Shown piece by piece: positions 25,047-36,037 of a stretch of 64,000 nucleotides of DNA. The notes beneath the pieces were generated by a model. The model made no database searches. It was not told the origin of the DNA and saw nothing but the letters and a program-made list of their open reading frames with translations. Source of the stretch: Verpa conica (lineage: Eukaryota > Ascomycota > Pezizomycetes > Pezizales > Morchellaceae); the NCBI GenBank assembly GCA_033030425.1, contig JAUFSD010000002.1:2356001-2420000 (forward strand). The letters run 5' to 3'. The translations under genes and the position numbers were made by a program. Each line of letters begins with the position of its first letter. The stretch's first letter is position 1.

Positions 25047-26267
25047 TCAAACACTCCTCGAGCTCCTCCTCTGCTGTCTAGACAACCTTCTTTCCTCCCG
25101 CCTCTCATCTCGTCTATCCTCCCCACTCCACCTCCCCCCCTGGATCTCAACACCAATTCTCACTCCAGCCACACCATTCTGTAAAATCTCCTTCTGAATC
25201 TCCTTCTCCCTCACAGCAATCTCCTCCACTTCCTCCGACGACTCAGGTGGCAGATCCAACCGGTACCTCCTGACACTACCACCATCATCGCCATCCCAGA
25301 AGACTCTCTCCTTCCTCCCAAACATCCCACAGCACCACTTCCTCCACCCCTTCGTCCTCTGGTCAGCCGCTTCGTATTCCCGACGGCGAGCAGCATTCCC
25401 CTTCCAGTCTATCGTCACTGGACCTAGTTCCGGGCCCTTCTCAGACAATACCGTTGCACCTCGTACTGCTGCAGGAGTGAGAGTTGACCCAGATGAGCCA
25501 GGCGCATCTGGTACACCAGATGCAAACACAACTGGACAGAGACTGTCTTTGCTATGCGCAAACTCGCTCCTGAATGGTAGGAACGCACCGTGGCAACGGT
25601 CATTAGGGTATTTCTGACCGAGTGATTCTCTGATATCCGCGCGAGTCGGCTTGGTATATGCACGGGGCGGGGAATCTATGCTTGTCCTGCTCGTTTTTGT
25701 CGGCGGTACAGCAGTGGTGGCAGTCGAGGATGTCCATGTGCTTGTTGATGTCGACTGGCGACTTGGTCGACGGGGACGTTGCGAAGAGTGTGTTGAGGAA
25801 GCGTGGGAGGATAGTTTCGGGTATGTCTTTGACCTTGATTTCGAGTGGGATGAAGAGCTGCTAGAGTGGGTTGCGGTAAAAGAGGACTTGTGTGACCCTC
25901 GAGCTGTGGAACCCCCACTCGATATGCTCTCCCTTCTGACGGGACTAGGCGGCAGTACAGGTGATACAAGGATCCCACTATCAGCTTTTGTGACTGGATG
26001 GAAGTCATATTCATCCTCGTCTGGGACGCTGCCAACTGCTGACCAGAATGTGGCGCGAGAGGATGTGGAACCGCCTGCTGTGCTTGGTGTCTCGTTTGCT
26101 CGTGGTAATGGAACCCGGGGTTGGGGGATGTTCTCGTCACATGGTAGTCCTGAGGCAATGCGGAGCCTCGGGCGCGGGGCGGGGGAGAGACCAGTGAGCT
26201 CTGGTGTGGCTGAGGGTGTGATAGAGGTGTAGGAGAGGGGGGAATCGGTGCGAAAGGCGGTGTACAT
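25047..26267 (-). CDS. Ser-rich protein of unknown function
   Basis: A single uninterrupted frame of 406 aa starts at ATG 26267. The N-terminal 230 residues are low-complexity, rich in Ser, Thr, Pro and Arg, and likely disordered. A more ordered region follows: a segment with KPTRADIRESLGQKYPNDR, then the Cys/Trp-containing block GWRKWCCGMFGRKERVFWDG (about residues 305-325), then an acidic/charged helix with EVEEIAVREKEIQKEIL, and a very Arg-rich tail. I do not recognise a family. The Cys-Cys pair flanked by Trp and basic residues could be a palmitoylated membrane-contact site, which is only a guess. Base composition is more GC-rich than the flanks, and the long frame plus a strong low-complexity bias support a real gene. 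Confidence 0.7.
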   Translation of the reverse strand: MYTAFRTDSPLSYTSITPSATPELTGLSPAPRPRLRIASGLPCDENIPQPRVPLPRANETPSTAGGSTSSRATFWSAVGSVPDEDEYDFHPVTKADSGILVSPVLPPSPVRRESISSGGSTARGSHKSSFTATHSSSSSSHSKSRSKTYPKLSSHASSTHSSQRPRRPSRQSTSTSTWTSSTATTAVPPTKTSRTSIDSPPRAYTKPTRADIRESLGQKYPNDRCHGAFLPFRSEFAHSKDSLCPVVFASGVPDAPGSSGSTLTPAAVRGATVLSEKGPELGPVTIDWKGNAARRREYEAADQRTKGWRKWCCGMFGRKERVFWDGDDGGSVRRYRLDLPPESSEEVEEIAVREKEIQKEILQNGVAGVRIGVEIQGGRWSGEDRRDERREERRLSRQQRRSSRSV

Positions 26268-26885
26268 CGTGATGGTATGCTAATTCAACTGGTGATATAT
26301 ATCCCTTCCACAACGTGATGAATAAAGTGATTGATTTTTCGTATTGTATCGTACTCGAGACCAGCCGCAATGTAGAGAGTGTGAGTGGATTAAATTCCTT
26401 TAAAAAAAAACTGCAAATTTATTATGTGTCCAAACGCAATCCCTTACTTGTCCCACCGTTTTCCAATAATAAAATAATAAAATAAAAATAGTAAAATAGT
26501 AATATCAATTGATGAGGGAAGGAATCGAAATGCAAATGTCGCTGATGTGAAAACAAAAATGCTGTTGTGTCGTGTAGTTTACGTTTGTCGTCGTATGTCG
26601 AGTAGTGGGGGGGGGGGGACGTCGTTATCGACTCATTCGTTTCATGTGAATACTCTTCCTCCTACCTGTTTCTTCTCTGTTCTCTGGCTCGTCGTTGTAA
26701 GAGAAGAGAAAAAGGGAAAAGGCGTTGAGAAAGAGCGTCTCAGAAACGGTTCTCGGAGAAAGAAGCAAGAGAAGCAGGAGGATGAAGGGAGGTTTGGACG
26801 TTATGTAGAGTGGACCCTCCCTGCAGGATGTATATATTGTATGTATGTATGTATAGTATAGTACTCGCTCTATCCTTGGTAGAGC

Positions 26886-26915
26886 ACCCTCACCCTCACC
26901 CTCACCCTCACCCCC
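26886..26915. repeat. (CCCTCA)n hexanucleotide tandem repeat
   Basis: About four and a half copies of CCCTCA, interrupted at the end by a C-run. Confidence 0.85.
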
Positions 26916-27237
26916 CTGTATATGTGCACCGCAGCAATAGGTACGTAGAAGCGCGGGACCAGGTCGGGTGATTTGCGGGCCAACTTCACTCTTCGCTGTT
27001 TGGAGAGGCGCTGAGGAGGAGAGCTCTGGCGTTGGGGCGTCTGGCCACGAGTAGTTAGCAGCGATCACACACACCCGCCGGTTCGAGAATGGCTTCCCGT
27101 GCCCCCCCGTTCGGAGGTGCCCGCGTGCGTGGGTATGTTTAGGCCCGTTGAGCTGGGCGGCGAGGGGTGCAAAGCGGATTCGCGGAGAGAGACTGTTGGG
27201 AGATGGGTAAAAGATCCGAGAACACCGCCCGAGATGT

Positions 27238-27262
27238 GGGTCTGTGTCTGTGTCTGTGTCTG
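27238..27262. repeat. (GTGTCT)n tandem repeat
   Basis: About four copies of a GTGTCT unit. Confidence 0.85.
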
Positions 27263-30239
27263 GAATGTTTCCTATGTCTATCTCTGTGCATTGAAGACTT
27301 TTCTCAAATCTCAAATCATCGAGCGGGGTTCCGCATACTCTCACCATCTATGTACAGCTCTGCCTCTCGTGATGTAATCCAGGGGCCCTCCGCTGCTTGT
27401 TCCTTTTTCCCCCTCAACCAAGCAACGGGCACAGGCCACACCTGAGGCACGAGGGCGAAACGACAGAGGTCTCAAACGGAACCAAAACGATACCAGGAAA
27501 CAGCCTTTGCCACTTGCAAGCCGCCAAGGCAGAGGCTGTACTGTATGTATAGTGGGGTAAGAGCCGTGGCAGGTGCCATGTGCTCCGCTGTCATTGTCAT
27601 GGCCATGGTGAGAGTGTAAAAGAGCTTTCATTACAGTTACAGCAAACTTCTACTTTTCATACTCGTTGTCAAAAAAACATAAAGATATCGACTGCCTCAG
27701 TTAAAGTATTCATCAAATTATCGATTACCACACGCATGCCCTTCGATCCGGCCGCTGTAAGGGATTTCTCGCGTCCTCCAGGCTAATGTAACCTTATCAC
27801 ATGCAATGCAATGCAATGCGGGGGGGAGAAAGTTCCCATCCAAACTTTTCCTCCACACTTGAAGTTTTTTTCTTCGAATTGTTTGAGACTGTTATTTTTG
27901 GCTGTTTCGTTCCCCTTTTTTCCCTCCCTCTCTTCCTAGGCGTTTCCCTCCCCACTCACATGGCGCCTTGACCGCCACAAAAAGCCACACATACATTGCG
28001 AAGAAGTATTTATTGATTATTCTAAAAAAGCCACACTTACATAGGGGATTTCAAAAGCAACGCTCCCATAAATATCCCTCTACCTCATCATGTTACTCAA
28101 TTACCACATCGAACACCTCTTCCCGTGCTTACCTTCAGCGCACTACTGGTTGGTGGTGAACCCTTGCTTGTAACGATCGATCTGCACTTTAGTTTTTCCT
28201 TTCTTCCTTTTCCTTCTGCAGCGGAAGAAACAAGAGAAACAAACACACAGCATGTGAAGCTACACGGGGTGATATGTTGGCTCAGGATACACCCTGAACA
28301 CGAGGGCACCGAGGGGAGGGAACGTGATAGCCGAGATGTCAGCGTATGTAGCCTGCACTGCAAGCCGGCTACTTAGCTATCAAGCCGGCTAACAGAGAGA
28401 AGCTCTTAATCTACTCTGCACTCAAGATCACACTTGGTAGATACATATACATAAATTATGAACTTTCTTCCCACCTGCATTTGGTTCACCAACATGTTCG
28501 CTCGCCCGTCAATATAGTAATTACATTACGTTGAGCTGAGCTGTCACTCCTTCAATCTCCCCCCCCCCTTCCGCACGGCTCGGGCTCGGTAGTCCCGGCC
28601 CCACTGAATCGGGGAGGCATCGAGAAGCTTTTTTAGGGGGGGAAGCCGGGTAAACGCTTAAGCTCGCTTGTGGCACGGGGATGTGGCCGAGAGTTTGGTT
28701 ATTGGGTTAATGTGCCATGGGTGTTTGGAGAATGCTACTCTAGAGTACTAAGCTCTGTGAATATTTACCCCAGATGGAGTCAGTCCGCTTCGTTTAATTC
28801 GGATTTTTCATGCTAGGCTCGGCACACCTCCCCCATCCCACATCCCAACAGTTATTCCGGGTAAGGTGGTCTTAATTAAACCAGTGCTAGTCTGCATGCC
28901 TAGTAATGGTTTTGTTTGGGCTAGTCGGTAGTGGGTATTTAATACAGGTATCGTGGACTACCGATAGAGATATAGGCCATACTTGATTTGGTGTTGGGGT
29001 CGATTTGCGCTGTTAGTATGGGATACTAACTTGGCTAGGCTCACGATGGGGACTGCATTAGAGGTGCTATGAGTGTTGTTTCTCATGCCGGTTCAGAGCT
29101 TGAATAAAGTTACATGCAGCGCAGCTTAGATTTAAACTAGCGTATTGATAGTCGTGGCTAGGTATATACTCCACTGCATCCTCCTACTACCTATAGAGTA
29201 TTACAAATGTCTTGGATAGGACCTCGGGACTATACTACTCTAATGCCCGGGGGTGGTAGAGAGTTTTGTAGTCGGTATTTCTCATTTACCTTAGACGTAC
29301 TATATCGATTGCAGAACTTTCATTCATTCATAACGCTTTTGGCGGGGAAATATCAATGCGGCATGGGGGCACTTCTCATAGATCGGTATTGAGAGCATGT
29401 TTATCCAGCGACCCGGAGGTCTATGTATCTGTACTTCACAATACTAATTTTTTCCATAGAACTTGGGTCTAAGCTAATGTACAGGTGGGCGGTCGGCCTA
29501 CTTAGGTTCTCTTTTCTTTTTATATGATAGATGTGGGCGATACATTGTGATTAAGAATAACTTTTAAGTTACATAATACCTTAAGTGCTAGTTTCATGCA
29601 CTATAAAAGAAGATCGGAAATTTGCGGCGCCCAAAACGACGAATGATTAATTATGATTATAAGATACTATTAGGCGAGGCTTCCTCCCTAGATAAGTGGA
29701 CTATATAGATAAGCTAAGACGCCATTATGAGCATTTCTATAGGATTAAGTATCATTGATATTGTATCACTAACCTTTCAACTAGAAAAACTACCAGTTTC
29801 TTTTCTTGTGACCCCATATTATACCAAGACCCAAGAAGATTTTCGGCAAGCCCCTCGGAAATATTTCTATGAGGAACTTAGGTATTTACTCCCATTCTAT
29901 TATAAAAATACATCCCCTAGAAACTCTTAGGAGCCATATCTTAGGTTTTTTTTTTTCTTCAATAAATATGAGCTCTTGGGATTATCTTAGGTAACTTGCG
30001 AGTAGCTATAATCTGAGGACTAAACAAAGGCTTCTATGAAGTCGAAAACGGATGCTGGAAGTTGAAAAGGAAATAGAAATAAACTAGGTAGCTAGTTAGC
30101 GACAAGATCTAGAGATTGATAGACCATATATTGACTATGTTTCATATCCATCAAAGTCAGTCTCTTGAATGCAACGGCGAATATTCGCTACGAAGGTCCT
30201 TAACATAATTAGGTGTCATACAGCTAGATATATCCTCAG

Positions 30240-30345
30240 AGCCTACTTCTTCATGCCCCTAGTCCGTTTCTTCATGCCCCTAGTCCGTTTCTTCATCCTC
30301 CGAGCCCATTTCTTCATCCTCCGAGCCTGCTCCTTCATCCCCATT
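30240..30345 (-). repeat. 21-bp minisatellite encoding acidic heptads
   Basis: About five 21-bp units on the - strand encode GSEDEE followed by Met or Thr. In two units the start changed to GACTAG, which makes the frame read D-stop-GHEE. The array is in the ankyrin reading frame, so it belongs to the C-terminal tail of the NLR relic. Confidence 0.75.
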
Positions 30346-30451
30346 TATTCCCCTAAAGCTCTTTAAAGGCTCAGAAATATCGCTGCGTGTGGCTAAAGAT
30401 AGTGGTGTTTAACCATCCCTATTTTTAGAGTTCAAGTCTACCTCACGAGTG

Positions 30452-30845
30452 CCGGCTAGAAGCTTGACTACTTCTACATGCCCTCTTGATACAGCAAGAG
30501 ATAGCGGTGTCCACCGTCTTGATCCTTCGAGTTCACATCCACACCCTGAGAACCGAGTAGAAGCTTGACTACTTCTACATGCCCTTTAAATGCAGCCCAA
30601 GATAGCGGTGTCCACCCGTCTTGATTCGAGTTCACATCCACACCATGAGCACCGAGTAGAAGCTTGACTACTTCTACATGCTCTCTTGATGCAGCTAAAT
30701 ATAGCGGTGTCTCGCCTCTTTGATTCTTCGAGTTCACATCCACACCCTGAGCACAGAGTAGAAGCTTGACCATTTCTACATGCCCTTCTGACGCAGCCCA
30801 AGATAGCGGTGTCCGATCAACGCTATCCCTCGAATTAACGTCCAC
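30452..30845 (-). repeat. Near-identical ankyrin-repeat units (about 99 bp) in the NLR relic
   Basis: The string GTAGAAGCTTGACTACTTCT (on the + strand) recurs at about 30460, 30559 and 30658, with a slightly changed copy at about 30760, so the period is 99-102 bp (33-34 codons). Each unit encodes an ankyrin repeat with the core TPLSWAA..GHVEVVKLLL. DNA-level similarity is high, as in fungal NLR genes whose repeats are homogenised. Confidence 0.85.
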
Positions 30846-33775
30846 TCCCTCCTGTAAAGAGAGGTTCTGAAGAAAGAAATGTAATCAGAAGCGACAAAGT
30901 ATATGTAAAGGGCTTAGGCGGTGTATAAACGTATGATAGCGGTTTTTCTGGTCGAAGGAATGGTAGGCATTCATAGAAATTTTTTTTTTTGATTCAACAC
31001 GAAGTAATCCGTAAACACACTCCCAAAGCTCAACGGACTTCTCCTCAGCTTGAGCGACATGTTGATGCCAGAAAAGAACTGCATATTTGAGAAAAGGACT
31101 ACTCTCGGGAGAACTCATTATTTTTAGGTGTTTCTCTTTATAGTGTTTATTTTGAAGGGTATCGTTATTCATATGCGGGTCGAGAAAATCATCCAAGGAT
31201 AAGTATGTAATGCATGCAATGGCTATCTCGTAATGAGATTGGGAGTTACTAGCCAGAAGCTCTCTGGCGGAAGGGTCCGCCAGATCCGGACGAAGTAGGA
31301 AGTCTTTTGCCGATTGATGAACTAGATGTACCGAATTATCTTTCTGGACCTTTAAAATAGGCCCGCAAAGCTTTATATCCCCTCTAATACCATCCAAAAC
31401 TTCAGCGGAAATTGACGAAAGTATTTTATGTTCCCCCCGGATCGTGTAGGCAACTGCTAATTCGTCCAACTTGAGTGGGCGATGGGCATACAAAACCCAC
31501 ATGAGTATCTTCCACCCAAATGTGGGCATGTCTCTTAGAATCTGAGTATAAACGTCATCGATCTTTTTAGGTAGCTCCTTCATTTTCCGCTCAATATCTG
31601 AGGTAGGCGTTTTTTTGAGAATTTCGATAATCAACACAACCCAAAGGAACATGCCATCAGCGCCCTTATTGAGTTCATGTTCAACTGTTTCTCTAAGAGA
31701 GTGATTATATCCGCGGTTCCTAGCCAAATTTTCGACTTCAGACGCGATGAATTGCCTGATATCGGCATTGACACTTTCATCTTCGTGTTCAGCTCCTAGA
31801 TGAATCACACAGGACCCAGATAACTCCACCCGAATATAATCGTATGGTCGACTCGTGAGGATAAATTTGAGGAAATTACGTTGCGACCTTCCGCTTGCTG
31901 CTGGCGAAGCGTTCGAGAGCTCTGTGAGTTGCTGTAGAAGCTGCACCCGCGATTTATCTTCACACTCATCGAGTGCATCAATAACGCAATAGCTCCCGTC
32001 TAACCCGGCATCATTTGTGATTCCGATAAAGATTTTCCACAGGGTCGCAAATGAGCCGTAAAGCTGATTACCCAATGACTCATAATGCGGTGTTACATAT
32101 TTTCTAAGGAGAGATGGTGAAGCTGCAAGTAGCTGGTGGATAACTATTCGGAGAAATGAAATAATAGTCTTCTTGTTCTCATCTTGGTCGTTGAAAAAGA
32201 AGTAGATAACTCTTTTGGTTCTATCTGCTGCTTTTTTTACTGAATCCTCAAGATGGTTTAATAGGAATGAAGCAAGAATACTTTTACCCATGCCGGGGTT
32301 TCCACTGATCCAAAGCAGACATTCTCTCTCTCATTTTCTGACCAGGAACGATATTCGGGACGCTTTAGGACCCATTCGCAAGTACCGGAATAGTGTCGAC
32401 GGGATATTTCCTGGCGATGTGTTTCGTAGTCGGATAGGAAAAACCCTTGAATACACTTCTGCTCCTTTTCTGAAAGTGCTATGAGACCATTAGTACAGAT
32501 TAAGACATGGACAAGCTGGCATAATATAAGTGGACCTACGTGCTGACAATATATGCGGGCTTGCATTCTCAATGAGTCTATCTTCCGGACCTTGTACTAT
32601 TTAAAGAGTCAATATAATTGTAGGTTAAACTAATAGTATATTACGTACATCTATTCTTTGCTTCTTTAATGGAATATTTCACTAGATTCCTGATATTTCT
32701 ACCGATGGGCTCGTATTTATGGTTTGCAGCCTCAAATTTGCATATCCCGGAGTGATCTGCATCAATGGGTAGCTGTGTCTCACGGCGACCTCCTAGTCCA
32801 AGTTTTGCTGATGCTGAATCAATAACTATCTATGAATGATTGCCTTAGTGGTCATCGTAAATTGTGGCCTAGACTTGTATGTAGCTACTTACCGAGTTTA
32901 GAATTCTGCTGAAGAACCTATTTTTTACCACTGTTTCTCTTGTCTCATAGAAGCTAATGACACGGTAGTCTTCCCACTGATGACTAAAGTCTTCGTTGGT
33001 GTTCATTGTGAGTATCGAATCTTTTGAGAGAGAGTTGAGAAGATCGTTTCGAACGCTCCCCGAGACAGCAGTAATGATGTTGGTAACCACCTTCCCTATC
33101 TCGGTACCATTTCCGCCCTGGTGTGGTGTGCCAAAGAAGATAAGGCCATATGTGGCAGCTTTAATAGGCCCATAGGTATGAGAGTTGTTTGTTGCATTTA
33201 TGAGAGCCTAGTACATGGTCAGTATCTTATAACAACTTGGATTGTAGATCCTATAAGTTTAACACACCTGCTTTACAACAAGACCACCAAGGTTATGTGC
33301 AATAAAAATAATAGGCCGAGTCTCCGAGTCCTTTTATGTCGCATGAGTCAGCGATACCTCCTGTTTTTCTTACACTTTAGTGCTGTAATACGGGATAAAT
33401 CTTACTTCACGGATCCCTGAAAACCTATCTAAAAGGGTATTCGCATGCTCTTTGATACCTTGGAGGGAAACATCCCATGTAACGTTTGAGTTGTAGCCAA
33501 AGATCAGGATTCGACAATTTGGTACATTATTAGGCAGAAGGTCTCTGGGCCATAATGTCTCGCGATCGCTGGTTTTATATGTCCATCTTCGTTTAGCAAA
33601 ATCCTGGGTATTAAAGGGTTGAGTCCATGGACGAAGACAATGCTTGAGTATAAGAGATTAGTGGTGAAATTGTGTAACAAGTAAGCTAGAATCTCCTTAC
33701 TCGACTTCAGCAGATCCATCTGTAGGAGCATAGACCTCCTCGAGAAATGTAGGTGTAGTCTATACTTTGTCAGCT

Positions 33776-34738
33776 AGCCCCAGGCAAGTTTCCAGCATGA
33801 TCCCCACCATCTAAGGAGCCAAGTCTATCGATCTATTAACTTTTTTAGATTAGCTAACTGCTCTAGAAAAATCTTGGATACGTACCGTCAATTAGGCCTA
33901 GGCAGATCTCGGTAGACAGCTGTTGAGAGAGTACTAAAGCTTCAACGATAGCTGAAGAATACTACCCCGCACGCAAACAGCCTCGTTACGGAATCATCGT
34001 AAATATATCTGATTGGTTCTTTGAGAGGGCAAGTTAGCCTTCGTACTGACTAATCTATGCCTGATTAAGGCTGAGCGACTCCACGTACATACGAGTGGGC
34101 ACAAGGCTCCCTTGGCAATTTATCGATTTGCCTCGGTACACGATAAATTCCCTAGGATGCTTGAAAGTACATATATATATTCGTGTGAGTTTCCAGTGTA
34201 TTCACCAAGGGATTAAGAGGACTACTGCCTGGTTGATAGCTAGCCACACTGGTGGCACAAGATAACTCTATCCTAGGAGAAGTTAAAAAGACTTCTAGAA
34301 ATATAGGCGGTGTATCTCATACCAGAGCTGAATTTAGGAGCCCTCAAATGTCTATAGTAAAAAAGAAGTCAGAAGCTCTGATAAGAATAGAGTTGAGGTG
34401 CTAGTTATTACAGGCAACTCTGTATATAAGAATATTATTTATAAGAATATTCTTAGTAGGTAGCCCCTCAAAACGCCCCACTAGACTATATTTGGAATAA
34501 TTCCTTCCAGATCCGGCTAGAAAACCTTTCTTATAGGAATATTCTCACTATATTGCTTGAAATTCTCGGTCCCGATCGTATTCTTATAGGGAGAGTCGCC
34601 TGTATAAGAGCTTGGCGGCTCAAAAACAAGCTTTATGTTTACACATACCATCCTTATCCGGTTAAGCGGCTGTTCAACCACTAAAAAAAAAATTCCACCC
34701 ACTTCCTGAGCCCCGCCATATAATCTTATTTGCCAGTG
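33776..34738. other. Intergenic region
   Basis: Between the divergently oriented NLR relic and the TRM61-like gene; no supportable frame. It should contain the start of the NLR relic, which I could not place, and the promoter of the gene at 34739. Confidence 0.5.
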
Positions 34739-36037
34739 ATGCTCTCCTCCACGCTACGACGCTCTTTCTGGAGGCAACGTCCTATTGCTACATCTTCGCA
34801 GAGGTTTATTTCGTCCAACCACCAAGAATTCGCTGGTAAGTCCCATGAACCCTTGATAGGACCGTGAACTGATACTCGAGAGCAATCAAGAGGGTGACAT
34901 TGTTCTTCTCCGCCAGGTCACGGACAATAGTACCGCTGCAATTCTTAGCATCCCACTAAAGCTGGGCAAGAAAATAGACACGCATCTTGGCAAAATCCTC
35001 CACGATGACATAATTGGCTCTACAACACGAAAACTAGTCACTTCAAATAAAGGCACACAATACTGTGTGACATTTCCTACAATTGAGGAGTACGTGACAA
35101 AAGTTAGACGTCTAGTCACCCCCGTACGTCCCATTTCCATCCCCACTTCCTTTTGCCCTGGGCTGATACCAGTGAGCTTTGAGGGCAGTAGGTCTACCCA
35201 CTCGACGCAGCAGTCATCGTCTCACTCCTCGACATCCATGTCAATGCACCTACCGAGTCCCCAGTTGAAATATTCGAGGCCGGCACTGGTCATGGATCTT
35301 TAACACTACAGCTTTGTAGAGCCATACACGCTGCAAACCCACCTGGCCAGCCACGGGGTGCAATTGTCCACTCAATCGATATATCACGCCAGCACTCTAT
35401 CCGCGCAAAGGCTGTTGTAGCGGGGTTTCGTCGTGGGATTTATAAGAACGATGTCGACTTTTATGTTGGAGATCCTTCGTCTTGGATCAAGGAACAACTT
35501 TCTCAACGTGGGGGGAAGCCGTTTTTGACGCATGCGTTGTTAGATCTTCCTGGGACCGAGAACTATTTGGCGTCGTTGAGTGAGGCATTGTTACCGGATG
35601 GAATACTGGGTGTTTTTTGTCCGAGTGTGACGCAGATTGGAGATTGTCTGAAGGTGGTTAGAAAGCAAAGGTTGCAACTGAGTAAAGAATCTATCGTAGA
35701 GTTTCCACCACATGCGGTGGGTGTTGGGGCTGGGCTAAGGGCATGGAATGTTAAGTTTGCAGTTGTGAGAGCGAAGACGAGAGGTAAAGTAGAAGTAGAG
35801 GACGAAGATGGAGGAGTAACGGTAGTAGAAACCGAAGCTAGAGCTGAGTTTGTGGAAGGGAAAGAGGAGAGTAGCGGAAGTGGGGTTCCACCTGATACCA
35901 ATGGAGTACAGCCAAAAGAAATCCCAGCGGTAGACCCAGGCGAGTCCGAAGATGTATTGGTATGCCGACCGTCTGTAGGAGATCGTTTGGTTGGGGGCGG
36001 GTTCTTTGGGATCTTTAGGAAGAAGGGTGAGTGTTAA
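34739..36037 (+). CDS. TRM61-like tRNA (adenine-58-N1) methyltransferase, probably mitochondrial
   Basis: Three exons, 34739-34835, 34891-35123 and 35192-36037, give 391 aa; introns are 55 and 68 bp with GTAAGT and GTACGT donors. The first 30 residues are basic, rich in Ser/Arg and free of acid residues until the end (MLSSTLRRSFWRQRPIATSS), a typical mitochondrial presequence. Then comes the N-terminal beta domain of the family (EGDIVLLRQ, DTHLGKILHDDIIG, FPTIEEYVTKV) and the Rossmann methyltransferase with the SAM motif FEAGTGHGSLT (E at residue 139), followed by VHSIDISRQHS, VDFYVGDPSSW and HALLDLPG. The C-terminal 60 residues are acidic and variable. The enzyme family methylates A58 of tRNA with S-adenosylmethionine; the presequence points to the TRMT61B-like mitochondrial branch, which is an inference. 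No disabling change is seen. Confidence 0.88.

Larger units (their letters stand above)
26268..30229. other. Gene-poor spacer with simple repeats
   Basis: Simple repeats are frequent here: TATG units near 26840, CCCTCA units at about 26886-26915, GTGTCT units at about 27238-27262 and ATGCA units near 27802. A frame of up to 240 codons on the - strand (26625-27347) runs through these repeats and is not convincing. 28.4-30.2 kb is AT-rich without frames of note. Confidence 0.5.
30230..33775 (-). pseudogene. Broken NOD-like receptor: esterase-like + NACHT + ankyrin repeats
   Basis: Reading leftward, an alpha/beta-hydrolase (SesB-like) domain begins near 33770 with IVFVHGL and continues through WTYKTSDRETLWPRDLLP, IIFIAHNLGGLVVKQ and FFGTPHQGGNGTEIGK. 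It is split by introns with good signals (for example 33281-33222 and a GTAAGT...CATAG intron near 32885). A linker, SDYETHRQEISRRHYSG and CEWVLKRPEY, leads to a NACHT ATPase: P-loop GNPGMGKS, Walker B-like VIDALDECED and TSRPYDYI. The NACHT frame is 32291-30885; four or five ankyrin repeats (30845-30410) and an acidic tail of GSEDEE units follow. Fungal STAND proteins of this plan act in non-self recognition and incompatibility. Lesions: a frameshift after HGLN (about 33617), an Asn for the nucleophile Ser (33292-33294), a 2-base GA excess before the P-loop (about 32323-32332), an in-frame TGA (30885-30887), a frameshift at about 30514, and TAA at 30409-30411 with further stops in the tail. 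The 5' start was not located. Confidence 0.85.

Noticed and set aside
26625..27347. 240-codon frame on the - strand
   Set aside because: Runs through simple repeats (GTGTCT, CCCTCA, TATG units), starts at a non-ATG codon or inside repeats, and has no domain; overlapping frames on the other strand are equally long.
30169..30366. 65-codon frame on the + strand with FFMPLVR repeats
   Set aside because: It is the complement of the 21-bp repeats in the tail of the NLR relic.
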